Notes: generated by a model not told the origin, from the letters alone. DNA of 64,000 nt from Prorocentrum cordatum (GCA_963575745.1 CAUYUJ010013869.1:264001-328000); one strand, 5' to 3'; positions 28,559-39,440 are shown, counted from the first letter of the stretch. A program made the numbers and translations.

Positions 28559-28757
28559 TACAGGGCAGTTCTTAATACATCGGATGTGTAAACATATCGG
28601 ATTTCATACATGATTAGTATATGAGTAGAAAATGCAGGTTTAATGTATACATATAGGTTTAACGTATGCATGACTCAATGGTGTGACTTTAATGCTAAAT
28701 CCCTGCATGATTAAGACATGATCCGCACGCGGAGCATGTATCAAAAACGGCACTGTG
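28559..28757. mobile_element. MITE family 1, copy 3
   Basis: Left end TACAGGGCAGTTCTTAATAC; right end ATGTATCAAAAACGGCACTG; internal CCGCACGCGGAGCATG. Slightly longer internal region than copies 1 and 2. Confidence 0.65.
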
Positions 28758-28774
28758 GGAACAACGATACGGCA

Positions 28775-28985
28775 GGAAGAGCAGGATAGAAGCGAGGAGG
28801 ATGGGAGCAAGGATAGGAACAATGTTTGTCGCATCTGGCGAGGAGGATGGGAGCAAGGATCGGATCGAGGATAGGAGCGAGGATAGAAGCGAGGAGGATG
28901 GGAACAAGGACAGGAGCAATGATAGGAGCAAGGATACGGAAGGAGAAGCAAAGAAGCGAGAAGGATAGGAGCAAAGATAGGAGCA
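28775..28985. repeat. GGATAGGAGCGAGGAT tandem degenerate repeat
   Basis: About a dozen degenerate units of 12-20 bp built from GATAGGAGCGAGGA / GGATGGGAGCAAGGA. Confidence 0.8.
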
Positions 28986-29552
28986 TTTGTTTGGTCTCAC
29001 CCGGCGTTTCCGCGCGTTTTCGGGCCACGGGACCCTCATACGTAGATCGATTTTGCTCGAGCAATCATCCAGAAAGATGGGGTCTGGAGCTCTGGTCGTG
29101 ATTATTCACTTCGTTGCATTTTATGCAACGTCGGACCTCAGCAAAGTGAGATGAAGCCAGGACGAGGACAAAATCGGTTTCCTCGTCCTAGCCCCGCCCG
29201 ACGGGCCCCAAGGGGGAAGGACATGGCCCTGTGCGCAGGGGGGAAGGATAGAGCCCGAGCGCCCAGGGACCCGCACAAATCGATCTGGCTCGAAACATGG
29301 CACAGAAAGGCGGGTGGGTGGCAGTGGGTGGGGGACCTTACAGGGGGGTGAAGAAAAAGGCCCTAGGGGGGTACCCTTTCTTCACCCCACGGGGCAACAA
29401 AATCCCCCGCCTGAGAGCCACCCCGACAAGCGAGGCCGTGTAGTAAACGCACCCGAAGAAATCGAACAGAGCAGGGCTGTTTAGTCAACGCCCAGGGCCG
29501 TGTAGCAAACGCCACTTATCCGGTCCAGGTGGTTTTTCTTCCCTCGACTTGT

Positions 29553-29749
29553 CGGCGGCGAGCGATGGGTGGAAGTGAGAAGGGGCGGGCCTTCTCAGAA
29601 GGCTCAGAAGTCCCCCAGGTTTCTGAGAAGTTTCCTGAGCTTCCCCGAAGACAAAAGAAAATGCTCAAAAGGCGCGAGGGCTTCTGAGGAGTCCCGTCGC
29701 CTTCTGAGAAGGCCTTATCCTTCTCACTTCCCCCCCTCGCTCGCCGCCG
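29553..29749. mobile_element. MITE family 2, copy 2
   Basis: Terminal inverted repeats CGGCGGCGAGCGA...GGAAGTGAGAAGG...GGCCTTCTCAGAAGGC match copy 1 at 8149-8342 on both ends. Confidence 0.65.
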
Positions 29750-30523
29750 AGCTTAAGTGACCCCCCCACTACCACCCGCCCGAGGATGACGGGGGGAGGT
29801 CCAGGGTTCCAGTTGTAATTCTTCGCGGGGAACAAGGGAAAGGCGACGGCAGGAACGGCCATGCCCCATGCAAGCAGCCCCCACGGCAAGAACTCGCCAG
29901 GATCCCGAAGAGAAACCGCCCCCTGCCCGGGGGACGTCAGCTGGACGACGATCCTAACATCCTGGCGCCGCCAAGTGTTCACAACGGGAGTCCTCGCACA
30001 GATTCGGTCTCGGGGGCCCTCACAGATCGATCTGGCTCGAAAAATTGCGCAGAACGCTTGGGTCGACGGTTTCGGTTGTGTTTTTCGTTCGCGATGTTGC
30101 ACTTTGGATGGCAGCGTGAGGAACGACGCAGAGAAGCGGGTCCTGCGTGAGGTGCAATGGTGACCCTGCGCGGTGGCTTACGCGGTCCGCCAGCGCGGCA
30201 CTCTACATTGGAAGCGAGCGCGCTCGCGCGCGACCTTACGCGGGAATCTCGCGCGCGAATGTCGGCACCATCGGCCCCGTATCCTTCCATCGCCCAGCCG
30301 ACAAATTTGGACGCCGGAAATGGGTAAGGAAAAATGGGTACAATGCCCAACAACAAATGTTGTCCCAAACCAGCAGCGGCCGCTATTGGGCAGGCGGCCT
30401 TCTGTCTCGAATGGACACAGGCCGCGGCGGCGTGGACAGCGAGTCCTGCCCAAAATGAACAGGAACTGCTGCTGGGCGTCGTACCCATTCTTTCCGTACC
30501 CATTTCGGGCGTCCAGATCTGAG
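29750..30523. other. No gene recognised
   Basis: Ordinary GC-rich DNA. The phrase GATCGATCTGGCTCGAAA at 30018-30035 is nearly repeated at 29277-29293, a dispersed remnant. Confidence 0.4.
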
Positions 30524-30682
30524 AACAAAAACAACGTTCTCAGAACAAGTTCCCGATGTGCTGAAACGAGACAGTCCCAGCCAGAAATGTCATAGAGCAT
30601 GTCCTGGAAACCACAGAAAGGTTCTTGGAGCATTGCTTGGCAGGGCTACAGGCGAGCCAGGACGCTTCGCCACTGCTTGAGC
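30524..30682. repeat. Dispersed repeat R1, copy 3 (truncated)
   Basis: ACGTTCTCAGAACA, CAGAAATGTCATAGAGCATG, GGAACC-like phrase and GGACGCTTCGCCACTGCTTGA parallel the right two thirds of copies 1 and 2. Confidence 0.6.
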
Positions 30683-30942
30683 TCTGGGCCCAGGCTCGGT
30701 GGTGCGCCCGCCCGGCTCTCGGCCACGGGAGAGGCGCGTGCACCGGCCCACGGGGCCCCGGAACGGCCCGAGCCCACCACCGGCCAGGCGGTCGGCGGAC
30801 GCCCCTCGGGCTGCGCCGGCTGGGCAGGGCCCCCCTCGCTTCTCGGGGGCGGCAGGGACGCTGAGAGCCAACGGGTGTGGAACAACATCGGGGCGGAGGT
30901 TTTTCGCAGCTCTCGGCGGCCTCGAGGGGCCGTCGCCGGGCC

Positions 30943-31032
30943 TCGGGTAGGGGGCCGGATGCGAACCCTACCCCTACCCCCCATGATCTCGGAGGGGGGG
31001 TGGGGTTCACTTCGCTCGGGAGCTGCCGAGCG
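30943..31032. repeat. Foldback-family single arm
   Basis: GGGGGCCGGATGCGAACCCT, CCCCTACCCCCCATGATCTC and GGGGTTCACTTCGCTCGGGA match one arm of the element at 10-175; the second arm is missing. Confidence 0.55.
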
Positions 31033-31494
31033 AAGAGACACCAGGCGACTGCAGCACAGTCGTCCCCCTGCCTCTGGAGAGCGGTGTGTGCTCGGCTGCG
31101 CCTGCAAGCATGCAAGGGGCACGGAAGAGCTGCACCACACCACCGCCAGGGACCACCAACCGGAGGGGAGCCAGCAGAGGCCTCCCCTGGTGGTTGCGCC
31201 CCCCCCCCGCCCCTCTCGCTCGAAGCAGCCCTCTCACCCCCCAGCTCGGGGAGCCGTCGTGGACCTCTCCGCTGGAGGTGGCCGCCCTGGCGGTGGCGTG
31301 TCGCCTCTCCTCCCCCGATGCGCCGGGGGGGGGGGGCGGAGGCGGGCTGGGGGCGGCGGCCTGGCGGGCGAGAGCCCGGCGCTGTCGTTTTTTGTCACAA
31401 CGTGCGTGCTCGCCCGCGTGCGGGCCCTGGGGCTCAAACAGGTCGATCGGGCTCTCGAAGTGGCGTGGAGAGATGGGGTCTGGGGCTCTGGCCG

Positions 31495-31674
31495 TACAGG
31501 GCTTACGATATATACGGATTTTAATACATCGGATTTTTAGATATATACGATTCTGGTACATGCTTAATTTACGACTGAATTTATGCATGAACTCATCGTT
31601 GTGTTTAATACTACATCCCTGCATTTTCAATATATGATCCGCACGCGGAACATGTATTAAAAATGGCACTGTAA
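31495..31674. mobile_element. MITE family 1, copy 4
   Basis: Left TACAGGGCTTACG...TTTTAATACATCGG, right CCGCACGCGGAACATGTATT then AAAATGGCACTGTAA. Most diverged copy at its left end. Confidence 0.6.
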
Positions 31675-31739
31675 TGATTTACGATGTCGCAATGTGCAGA
31701 ATTGCGGAAACCCTGAACGCCCCAAAATTGTCCTCTCTT

Positions 31740-31860
31740 GGGAGGTCGACTCTTGCTTCCGCCGACTTCCGCCGGCATTCCGCCGGCGGAGGCGGCTTCG
31801 TTTTACTTCCGCCGACCTTCCGCCGCCCATCCGCCACCTTCCGCCGAGGACGCGAGGACA
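31740..31860. repeat. CCGCCGACTTCCGCCGG short tandem repeat
   Basis: About eight degenerate reiterations of CTTCCGCCGAC/CATCCGCC units of 11-14 bp. Confidence 0.65.
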
Positions 31861-32048
31861 ACTTCCTCGATCCTCAAAGGCGAGGCCCTTTTTGGAACGC
31901 CCAATGTGCTGTGCAACGTCAGGTCTGAGGGGTCAGGGAACGGGGAGGGCTGCCAGATAGGGAGGGCGATCCCGAACTCCCTCCGCGTCACGCAGCCCCC
32001 TCGTAGAACTCCCTCCGCGTCACGCAACCCCCTCCATGCCCCCCTGCC

Positions 32049-32470
32049 TGGATGAGGAGGAGGAGGAGGCGGAGGAGGAGGAGGGCGGAGGAGGAGAAGG
32101 AGGGGAGGAGGAGGAGGAGAAGGAGGGGGTGGAGGAGGAGGAGGAGCAGGTGGAGATAGGGGAGGGGGAGGGGAAGGAGGAGGAAGAGGAGGAGGAGGCG
32201 GAGGAGGAGGAGGAGAAGGAGGATGAAGAGGAATCTGCCTCAAACGTCCAGAAGCTTCGAGCTGCAATCATGGAACCTCGACTCTCGTGAGGAGCTGGTA
32301 ACCACCCCCCAGTAGGTGGCGACCCCCCTTGGCGCTGCCCGACTTCGGATGCCCCTTGGTGGATCCATTTTCCACCACCACTACCATAGGTAGGAGAGGG
32401 AGGAGGAGGAGGAGGAGGAGGAGGAGGAGGAGGAGGAGGAGGAGGAGGAGGAAGAGGAGGAGGAGGAAAA
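32049..32470. repeat. GGA-rich microsatellite block
   Basis: Purine tracts at 32049-32240 and 32398-32470, with about 150 bp of ordinary sequence between. Confidence 0.85.
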
Positions 32471-32764
32471 GAAAAAGCAGGAGAAAGACCCCCTCATCCT
32501 CCCTTCTCTCCCTTCCTACCTGTGGCAGTGGTGGTGGACTGTTCGCTCACCACGCTGGGCGTTCGGCCCAGGCCAGGTGGGTCCGAGAGCTGCGCCAGCA
32601 GCGACGCGGCGGTGGCCCCGGGCGGCAAGGCGAACTCGAGCTCGTGGTTCGCCCCGACCCCGTCGTCGGCCTCCGGACCCGGCCGGTCACCCCTGCCCCG
32701 ACTCCGGGCGCCGTCCTCCTGCTGGTCCTGCTCGATCTGCGGCCCAGGCGGCAGGCCCGTGCGA

Positions 32765-32952
32765 GGAGGAGGAGGAGGAGGAGGAGGAGGAGGAGGGGAA
32801 GGAGGAGAAGGAGGGGGAGGAGGAGAAGGAGGGGGAGGAGGAGGAGGAGGAGGAGGAGGAGGAGGAGGAGGAGGAGGAGAGGAGGAGGAGGAGGGAGGAG
32901 GAGGGAGGAGGAGGAGGAGGAGGAGGGAGAGGAGGAGGAGGGGGAGGAGGGC
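32765..32952. repeat. GGA microsatellite
   Basis: Nearly continuous GAG/GGA triplets. Confidence 0.9.
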
Positions 32953-33084
32953 AAGCTAGGTGCGCTCGCGTCATATCTGACGTCCTACCCCTCCCTCCCA
33001 TCCCTTATCATGGCGCTGATTTTCTCTATCCGCGGACGCGTGTCGTAGCGGACCTGTGGCTCCGCGCGCGCGGGCGTAGTGGGT

Positions 33085-33225
33085 GGTGGTGCGCGTGCGT
33101 GCGTGCGTGCGTGTGTGCGTGGTTGTGGTGGTGGTGGTGGTGGTGGTGGTGGTGCTGCTGCTGCTGGTGGTGGTTGTGGTGGTGGTGGTTGTGGTGGTGG
33201 TGGTGGTGGTGGTGGTGCGGCGCGG
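33085..33225. repeat. (GGT/TGG)n microsatellite
   Basis: GTGCGTGCGT lead-in followed by GGT triplets with two GTTGTGG and one GCTGCTGCT interruption. Confidence 0.9.
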
Positions 33226-33499
33226 TGGTGGCGGGCGGATGGGCGCGCGAGAAAGCGGCCCGCGCTGGGGCGAGAACGCCATCCTGAACGACGGAGGCCC
33301 AACACCGATCCGAAAATGAGGCCCACGCTGCAGCGGGAGCACGACTCGGAACGATTCGGGAGCAGAAATGAGGCTGGCGCCTCAGCGAGAGCAGCATTTT
33401 GAAAAAAAACGCAGGCGAAAACCCAACTCCCGGGAATCCTGTGTGTAAAAAAGGCCGCCATCGGGGGAAGAGGGAGAGTAGTATTCATATTGAGTAATT

Positions 33500-33625
33500 G
33501 TGGAGGAGGAGGAGGAGGAGGAGGAGGAGGAGGAGGAGAGAGGAGGGAGGAGGAGGAGGAGGAGGAGGAGGAGGAGGAGGAGGAGGAGGAGGAGGAGGAG
33601 GAGGGGGAGGAGGGGGAGGAGGAGG
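33500..33625. repeat. GGA microsatellite
   Basis: GAG/GGA triplets, two short interruptions. Confidence 0.9.
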
Positions 33626-33811
33626 TCGGGTGTCCACCAGGGCCAGGCGTGCCGCCCGGGCGGTGCGGGGCGCAGAAACGCAGAGACGTCGTCCACGTGG
33701 TTCCCCTCCTGCCGACGCGGCCTCGTGAGGGGAACAGTTCCCTGACCTTCCGGAGGCCAAATACTGCACCCCCCCCAGACGTTGGGGCCCTCGGCTTCTG
33801 GTCAGCGTCCG

Positions 33812-33813
33812 CC

Positions 33814-33860
<47 letters not shown>
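33812..33860. repeat. (TC)n microsatellite
   Basis: About 24 CT/TC dinucleotides followed by a C run. Confidence 0.9.
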
Positions 33861-33861
<1 letters not shown>

Positions 33862-33932
33862 CCCCCAAATATATCGAGGGTTTGGGGTGTACGTGTTGAG
33901 CGGCTCGCGGGCGGCTAAGAGCGAGCAGACGT

Positions 33933-33982
33933 AAATGATTGTTGTTGTTGTTGTTGTTGGTGGTGGTAGTGTTGAATGTGTT

Positions 33983-34013
<31 letters not shown>

Positions 34014-34020
34014 TTGTTGA
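33933..34020. repeat. (TTG)n microsatellite
   Basis: TTG triplets with a GGTGGTAGTGTTGAATG interruption. Confidence 0.85.
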
Positions 34021-34339
34021 CTTCCCACTTCTGCAGACTGAGTGCTGTTCCCCCCCTAACTAAGGTTACTTATCGAAGTGAAGGGACTGAAATCTTTCAC
34101 TCTCTCTGGGCACGTGGCCGACGAGAAGTTCCGCGGTGCGGATTCCTAAATTCTCATTTCTAAAATAATATTGTTGATCACCTCCAATAGCTATTTTATG
34201 TTACGCTTAAACTGCTTGTCCCGTGGTTCGCATCCTGTTTCTTACAAGGGGCAGTGAGGGGTCACCCAACTAGGTTGTTGGGCCCCGAACTACGACAACA
34301 ACGGCTCCCGCCTGATATTTTCTCACAGTTCCATTATTC

Positions 34340-34500
34340 CCAAATCGCGCTCTCGCGCGGGACTTCCTCACACTCTATACAGGAATCGCGCACTCGCGTG
34401 GGACTTCACTCAGACGCCGCGCCCCTGACACTCAGGAATCACGCTTTCGCGGTGGATTTTCTGACGATGCATTTTGGAATCGCGCTGTCGATGGAAACCT
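34340..34500. repeat. Four-unit tandem repeat with internal hairpin (AATCGCGCnnTCGCG)
   Basis: AAATCGCGCTCTCGCGCGGG, GGAATCGCGCACTCGCGTGG, GGAATCACGCTTTCGCGGTGG and GGAATCGCGCTGTCGATGG follow each other at roughly 40-50-bp spacing; each contains a small CGCG...CGCG inverted pair. Confidence 0.6.
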
Positions 34501-35036
34501 CCTCGCGATTCATGCAAGCCGCACGCGTCAGCACTCCGCCTGCTCGACCTGGCCGCCCGGGCCCGCCTTCCCTGCCTGAGGGGCTGCACGTAACACACGC
34601 TGCAGGTAAGAGAGATGCACCATCGAGGGGGGTACGATCGAAGACAAAGAGGGCGGGTACCGAGGGTTTGGGATGCACGTGCTCCTTCAGAGCGCGAGCA
34701 GGTGAGGGCGAACAATCTCAAAATGGTGTGTGCTGTTGTTGGCGTTGTTGCTGCACTCCCGCTTCTGAAGCATGATTGATTTTGATCCACCTCCTCCGGT
34801 CAACATTGCACTTTTCAATTACAGTGCTTCTCCCTTCTAGCACTCTGTTTGTTGTTTACAAGGGGCAGACTTAAATGAGTGGTGTGTTTGTTGCTCTGAA
34901 TGTTGTGATGAGTGTTGTGTTGTTGTTGCTGGTGTTATTAATGTTGTGATGTATGTTTGTGTTGGTGCTGTTGAAATTGTTGTTGCTTTGCGTGTTGCGT
35001 AATTTGCTGATTGTTGTTCGTTGTTCGATGTCGTCG

Positions 35037-35190
35037 TGCCACCCGCGACTCGGCCCGCGTCCCACCCACGACCCGACCCGAGACCTGGCCTGCGACCCGA
35101 CCCGCGACCCACCTGCAACCCACCCCGCGTCCCACCCGCGACCCTCCCCAAAACCCACCCGCGACCCACCCGCGACCCTCCCGCGACCCA
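35037..35190. repeat. CCCGCGACCCA tandem repeat
   Basis: About 14 units of roughly 10-11 bp (ACCCGCGACCC / ACCCGCGTCCC). Confidence 0.8.
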
Positions 35191-36633
35191 CTTGTTTTAA
35201 CGGCGCCTGCGGCGGGCTCGCTGTATCATTTCTAAAATTCAGACGCCTGCGGCGGGCTCCTGCAAGGCCTCGCAGATTGCCGACGTCCCCGTCGCCTCCT
35301 CACTCTCAATTATCCGCAACTGTGGGGGGCGTCGCAACTTTGGGCCACTTGCCCTCGCAAACCCTGTCGAGATGACCCAGTCCTGTTGGTATAGGCAGCA
35401 TACAGACCTGCGTGAGGATGCAGAGGGAACAGGGAGGAGGAGGGAGCCTATTCCCCCTATACCCTGAGATCCGACGTTTCGAACAAATTGCAAAATCGCA
35501 GAGAATCATGACACGAGCCCCGGACCGCATCTTTCTGCGACATGTTTCGAGCCGCATCGATCGGTGAGGGTCCCAGAGCCCGAACTGGAGCGCAGACGCC
35601 GGTGGTGCAAAAATTGCTTCTTGGATCGCCGCGGGAGTTGATCAGAGGATAGGGGGATTCAAGTGGATGCCAAGGTGGCTTCTATCCAGCCTAACCCAGC
35701 TTAGAAGTGGGTTGCACGTGCCCTGAGTTGCTTAAGGGCGTACAGACCTGGGCCGAGTGGGCGGAGCCCACTTGGCGGGGTGACCTCATCATCTTAAGCC
35801 ACATAGGGCACCTGTAAGCCACTCATGAGGTGTCTTAGACCAGAGACTAGACCCACTTTAGCATCCACTTCTGCCCCCCCCCCCATCCCCTCAGCAACCA
35901 CGCAGGATCTCAAGGTACATCTTTTAGGGAAACGAATAATGACATAAACATAAAAACTCGGAGGTCCGCGCGGATTTCTCGGATCCGCGCTGGACCCCCC
36001 TTCCCTGGCGCGCGGAGCGCGCCAGGGGCGGCGCCGGAGGCGCCGCCGGGGGGCCCCAGCGCGGATCCGAGAGCGCCGCTCGATCTGTTTATAGGTTTAT
36101 GGCACTGTTCGTTCCCGCAATCTCCCCCCCCCCCCCCGCCTCGAAGCGGGCCACCCGAACGAAGTGAACCCCACCCCCCCCCCCTCAGAAATCGTAGGGG
36201 GTAGAAGTGGGGTTCGCATGTGGCCCCCTACGGCAGGTTCGTGTCGTGCCGACCCCAGCGTTGGTTTTTGACACCGCAGGGATCGTTCAACCTTGAACGA
36301 TCGGCCGTTTCCGCAACGTCCAATCCTTCCACATCGAACGATTCTGGGTCGCCCGCGGCGTTCAACGTTGAACGTCGGCGGCGGGGTCTCCGCCGGTCGA
36401 CACGACGCGAACCTACCGACCCCCCCCCCGCCGCGCCTCGAAGCGGGCCACCACCGTGACCCTGCCGGGCTCCCCGCCGCGGGGCGCGCCAGGGCGGGCC
36501 GCTCGCGCGGCCACCGCCTGCGCCTGCCCCATGGCTTTAGAGAGCTCCGCGCCGCCGCCCCCCGGCGCCGGCCCCGCGGGCGGCCCCCCGGGGGGGGGCC
36601 CCGGCCGCGCTGCCCGGGGGCCGCCGCCCTGGG
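35191..36633. other. No gene recognised
   Basis: Contains the second copy of the GC hairpin repeat (35967-36048; perfect 11-bp arms at 36003-36013 and 36017-36027) and a foldback-family arm (36156-36234). A tandem CAACGTTGAACG-like motif occurs at 36285-36375. No coherent coding frame. Confidence 0.5.
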
Positions 36634-36726
36634 GAGGAGGAGGAGGAGGAGGAGGAGGAGGAGGAGGAGGAGGAGGAGGAGGAGGAGGAGGAGGAGGAGG
36701 AGGAGGAGGAGGAGGAGGAGGGGGAG
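36634..36726. repeat. GGA microsatellite at the 3' side of the second non-LTR element
   Basis: About 28 GGA triplets; on the sense (minus) strand of the neighbouring element this reads CCT. Confidence 0.9.
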
Positions 36727-36739
36727 GAGTAGGAATAGG

Positions 36740-38457
36740 AATAGCTACATGACGGCGTCATATCAAACAGGACGGGCACGCGCTGCCAAGTCGGCAGCAC
36801 TCCGCACCTCGGGCACAAGACCTCTCCTGATACGATCCAGGTACTCTCTCCTCGTCGGGTTCAGGGGCTTGTGACACGACTGTTTGAGATCGCTCCGAAG
36901 GTTATGGGAACAAAAGATACCGCACTTCCCGCAGAACCAGAGCCCCAGAGTGTGATGATAAGTTAATTCGTGCGATTCATGCGCCCACCCCCCAGCTAGG
37001 TGCAGCCTGACCCCCGTAGGCTTATGTGAGACGACGGAATCGACAGTGGTTAAATCGAAGCAAGGCGTGCTTAACCACTCTTTAGCAGTAGGTCGAGCGG
37101 CACTGCTATGACAACGGGTGCATGTAAGCCCACACTCACTTAGGGAATGGGACGTACTAAAACGTGCTGCTACTAAAGGGTTGAGAGGAGGAGGCGGGGG
37201 AGGCGGAGGGACGGGTGCCTCAGCATCACCTCGTGCGACAGCACTTCGGGCTTCACGCTCGGCGTTTTTTTCAGCGGCAGCTGCATCAAGGGTGGCTCGC
37301 AAGAGCCTCCTCCGAACAAGTCCAACCTTGCGTTCACAATCAAATATGCGTGCACGAACTGATGAGGCGATCCTATGCCTCTCCGCTGCGCCATCTGCCA
37401 GCGCATCAGCAACAGCATTTCCAATTAACATCCAGTTGTCCACATGCTTCTTGGCCGCATCTCCTGCTGAGAGGTGCGAGGTGATCTGCAGGACGAAAAA
37501 CTCCGATGGATCACGCTCGTGAAAGTGCTGGCCAACCTCACTCCATAAAGTGCTCAACTCTCCTGAACATGTCCGATATTGCTTGTCATACCAACCTCTG
37601 CAGACGGACTCGTTGTCAGTCACGAAGATGGTCGGTCCCTTCGAACCTCGGGCTGCCCACTCCAGTGCGCGCAGCTCGCCACGAGGAACTGACTGCACGC
37701 GCCCTGTCAGAGGGCCCGAGACTGTGATACCAATATTAGCATGAACGAAAAGCGTGCGCAGTGAGTCATTGTCTGCGCCCTGCTCAAGCCACTCGCCGCA
37801 GAACTCCTGAGATGCTTGTTGCCAGAGGTCCCCCTCCAGCGACTCCTTGAAATCAAAAAGAAAATCTGATGGATCCACATGCTTGGAAACGATAACCTCA
37901 TCGTCGAAAATCCAATCCACTTCTGAGTAGCCGTGCCGTGCAAGTCGTGTCCAGCGCGACGGTGTCTGGGGGTCCCACCGTGCATTCACGAGGTAGGTGA
38001 CAACTGCCGATAGTGGACCTCGCACATGACGCGATCTGTCCGAGGGAGAAAGTGCTTTGACGGATTCGACGAGGCTGCTCCAAATACGACGAACACCACT
38101 GCGGATCTCGGGATATTCCACCCAGGTCGAGAGCCACAGCTTGAGACAAAGTTGTGGCAGCCTCACAGCAGGGTCCTCGCCCTGTGCCCGCAAATCCAGG
38201 AGTGTTGTCAAACATCTCCCACGCTGAGTTGCCCCAGCGACTGCGCCAACTTGACGGCGCATGTTCCTCAGCTCGGTGCCAAAGATGCCGTGCACCTGGT
38301 GCGCGTAGGCTGCAGAAGCCTGTGGACCAGCCAGCTGCACGCGCTTGGTGACGTAGTAACACTTAGAAGCGAAAGCGTGACCGCGCAGCCGCACGTGTCG
38401 AGCCTTCGCCTTGACCACTCGAGCTGCCCGAGTGGCTCGAGCGGCGTGGCGGCCTAG
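36740..38457 (-). mobile_element. 5'-truncated non-LTR retrotransposon in a CCT tract
   Basis: The minus-strand coding remnant starts just after a CCT tract (sense orientation) at 38457 and ends about 20 nt before another CCT tract, with ...CTATTCCTATTCCTACTCCT at the junction. The RT domain and everything upstream are missing, as expected for incomplete target-primed reverse transcription. Sequence differs clearly from the element at 19570-28115, so it is a different family or subfamily with the same kind of insertion site. Confidence 0.7.
36763..38430 (-). pseudogene. ORF2 C-terminal remnant: post-RT region, RNase H piece, zinc domain
   Basis: An open minus-strand frame ends at TGA 36763. 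It covers the post-RT region (AAYAHQVHGIFGTELRNMRR, LCLKLWLSTWVEYPEIRSGV), the later part of RNase H (QSVPRGELRALEWAA, IFVTDNESVCRGW, LIGNAVADALADGAA) and a C-terminal Cys/His domain (CGLTCTRCHS, LWFCGKCGIFCSHN). Compared with ORF2 at 20883-26255 it lacks the CCHC-like knuckle and the first RNase H Asp motif: the frame passes straight from LEQGADNDSLRTLFVHANIG to the GELRAL motif, so about 100 residues seem deleted in frame. The same frame continues upstream through the GGA tract to 39420, but that extension is unrelated low-complexity sequence. Not expected to be active. Confidence 0.75.
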
Positions 38458-38700
38458 GAGGAGGAGGAGGAGGAGGAGGAGGAGGAGGAGGAGGAGGAGG
38501 AGGGGGAGGAGGAGGAGAAGGAGGAGGAGGAGGAGGGGGGGGTCCCTGGTCGCGCTGCTCGGGGCGAGCTGCCCCCCGAGGGGGGGTCCCTGGCCGCGCC
38601 GGCTCGGGGCGGGCTGCCCCCAGGGGGGTCCTTGACCACGCTGCTCGGGGCAGGCTGCCCCCGGGGGGGGGTCCCTGGCCGCCCTGTGCTCGAGGGGTGT
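38457..38700. repeat. GGA microsatellite and adjoining 50-bp tandem repeat
   Basis: GGA triplets at 38457-38540, followed by about three and a half units of roughly 50 bp (GGGGGTCCCTGGnCGCG...CTCGGGGCnGGCTGCCCCC) to 38700. Confidence 0.8.
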
Positions 38701-39440
38701 CGTCGGGCCCAACGGTCCGACGATCCCGAAACATCTGGGCGGGCGGTTTGGCCTGTTTTGCCCTCGCCCGACCGTCAAAAGACGACTCGGGAAGAGGAGG
38801 CGGCCCTGGGGAAGTGGTCCAGACCTCCGGGGCCCACGCATCAAAAAGTTTGGAGCAGACCGCTGCCTGGGGACTCGAGTAAGGGATCGATAACAAAGTG
38901 TATTCACCCTGGGACGAATTGTCACGCCGCATCTACAAACGAGTACGCCGATGTGTCGCAGATCCCTCGAAACTTCTACGAACGTCCCCTGCATGCGACA
39001 AGGCAGATCCATTCTGGGGCAAAAATCGCTGCTGCAGTCGATCCCCTCTTCGAGGGACGGCGGTTCCCCGAGGTCCTGGCGTGGCACCGTCTCCACGCCG
39101 GGCGATGCTCGCTCGTGTTTTCGGGCCCCGGGGGCCCCCACGGCCCGATGCGGCGCCAGAAGGACGATGGCGCAGAGAGAGGGGGTCCGGGGCTCCGGTC
39201 GTGGTCTCTCTGGCGCCGTGGTGACTTCCCTGACCCTCAAAAAGGTCTGGAGGGAGGAGGGAGGAGGGAGGAGGGAGGAGGGACCTCGAGACCTCCCTCC
39301 TCCAGGGCCTCGGGATCTCAGTTCAGATAGGTCCCTAGGTCTGGAGGCCTGCTTGTACTGCCATCTGTAAGGCGAGGGTTCTTTGGCAACGTCCGACCCC
39401 CTAAGGTTTTTTTTGTTCACGTCGACATTGCGGCTGGCTC
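38701..39440. other. No gene recognised
   Basis: Short frames only; a GGGAGGAGGGAGGAGG run at 39250-39290. Confidence 0.4.

Noticed and set aside
27172-28671. A 499-codon minus-strand frame
   Set aside because: Antisense to ORF3 and the hairpins; repeated GLTPRRAGE peptides are the reverse reading of the hairpin units, followed by CCT-tract translation.
38440-39420. N-terminal half of the 885-codon minus-strand frame as part of the retroelement protein
   Set aside because: It crosses the microsatellite and a 50-bp tandem repeat and has no domain-like sequence; true similarity starts near 38430.
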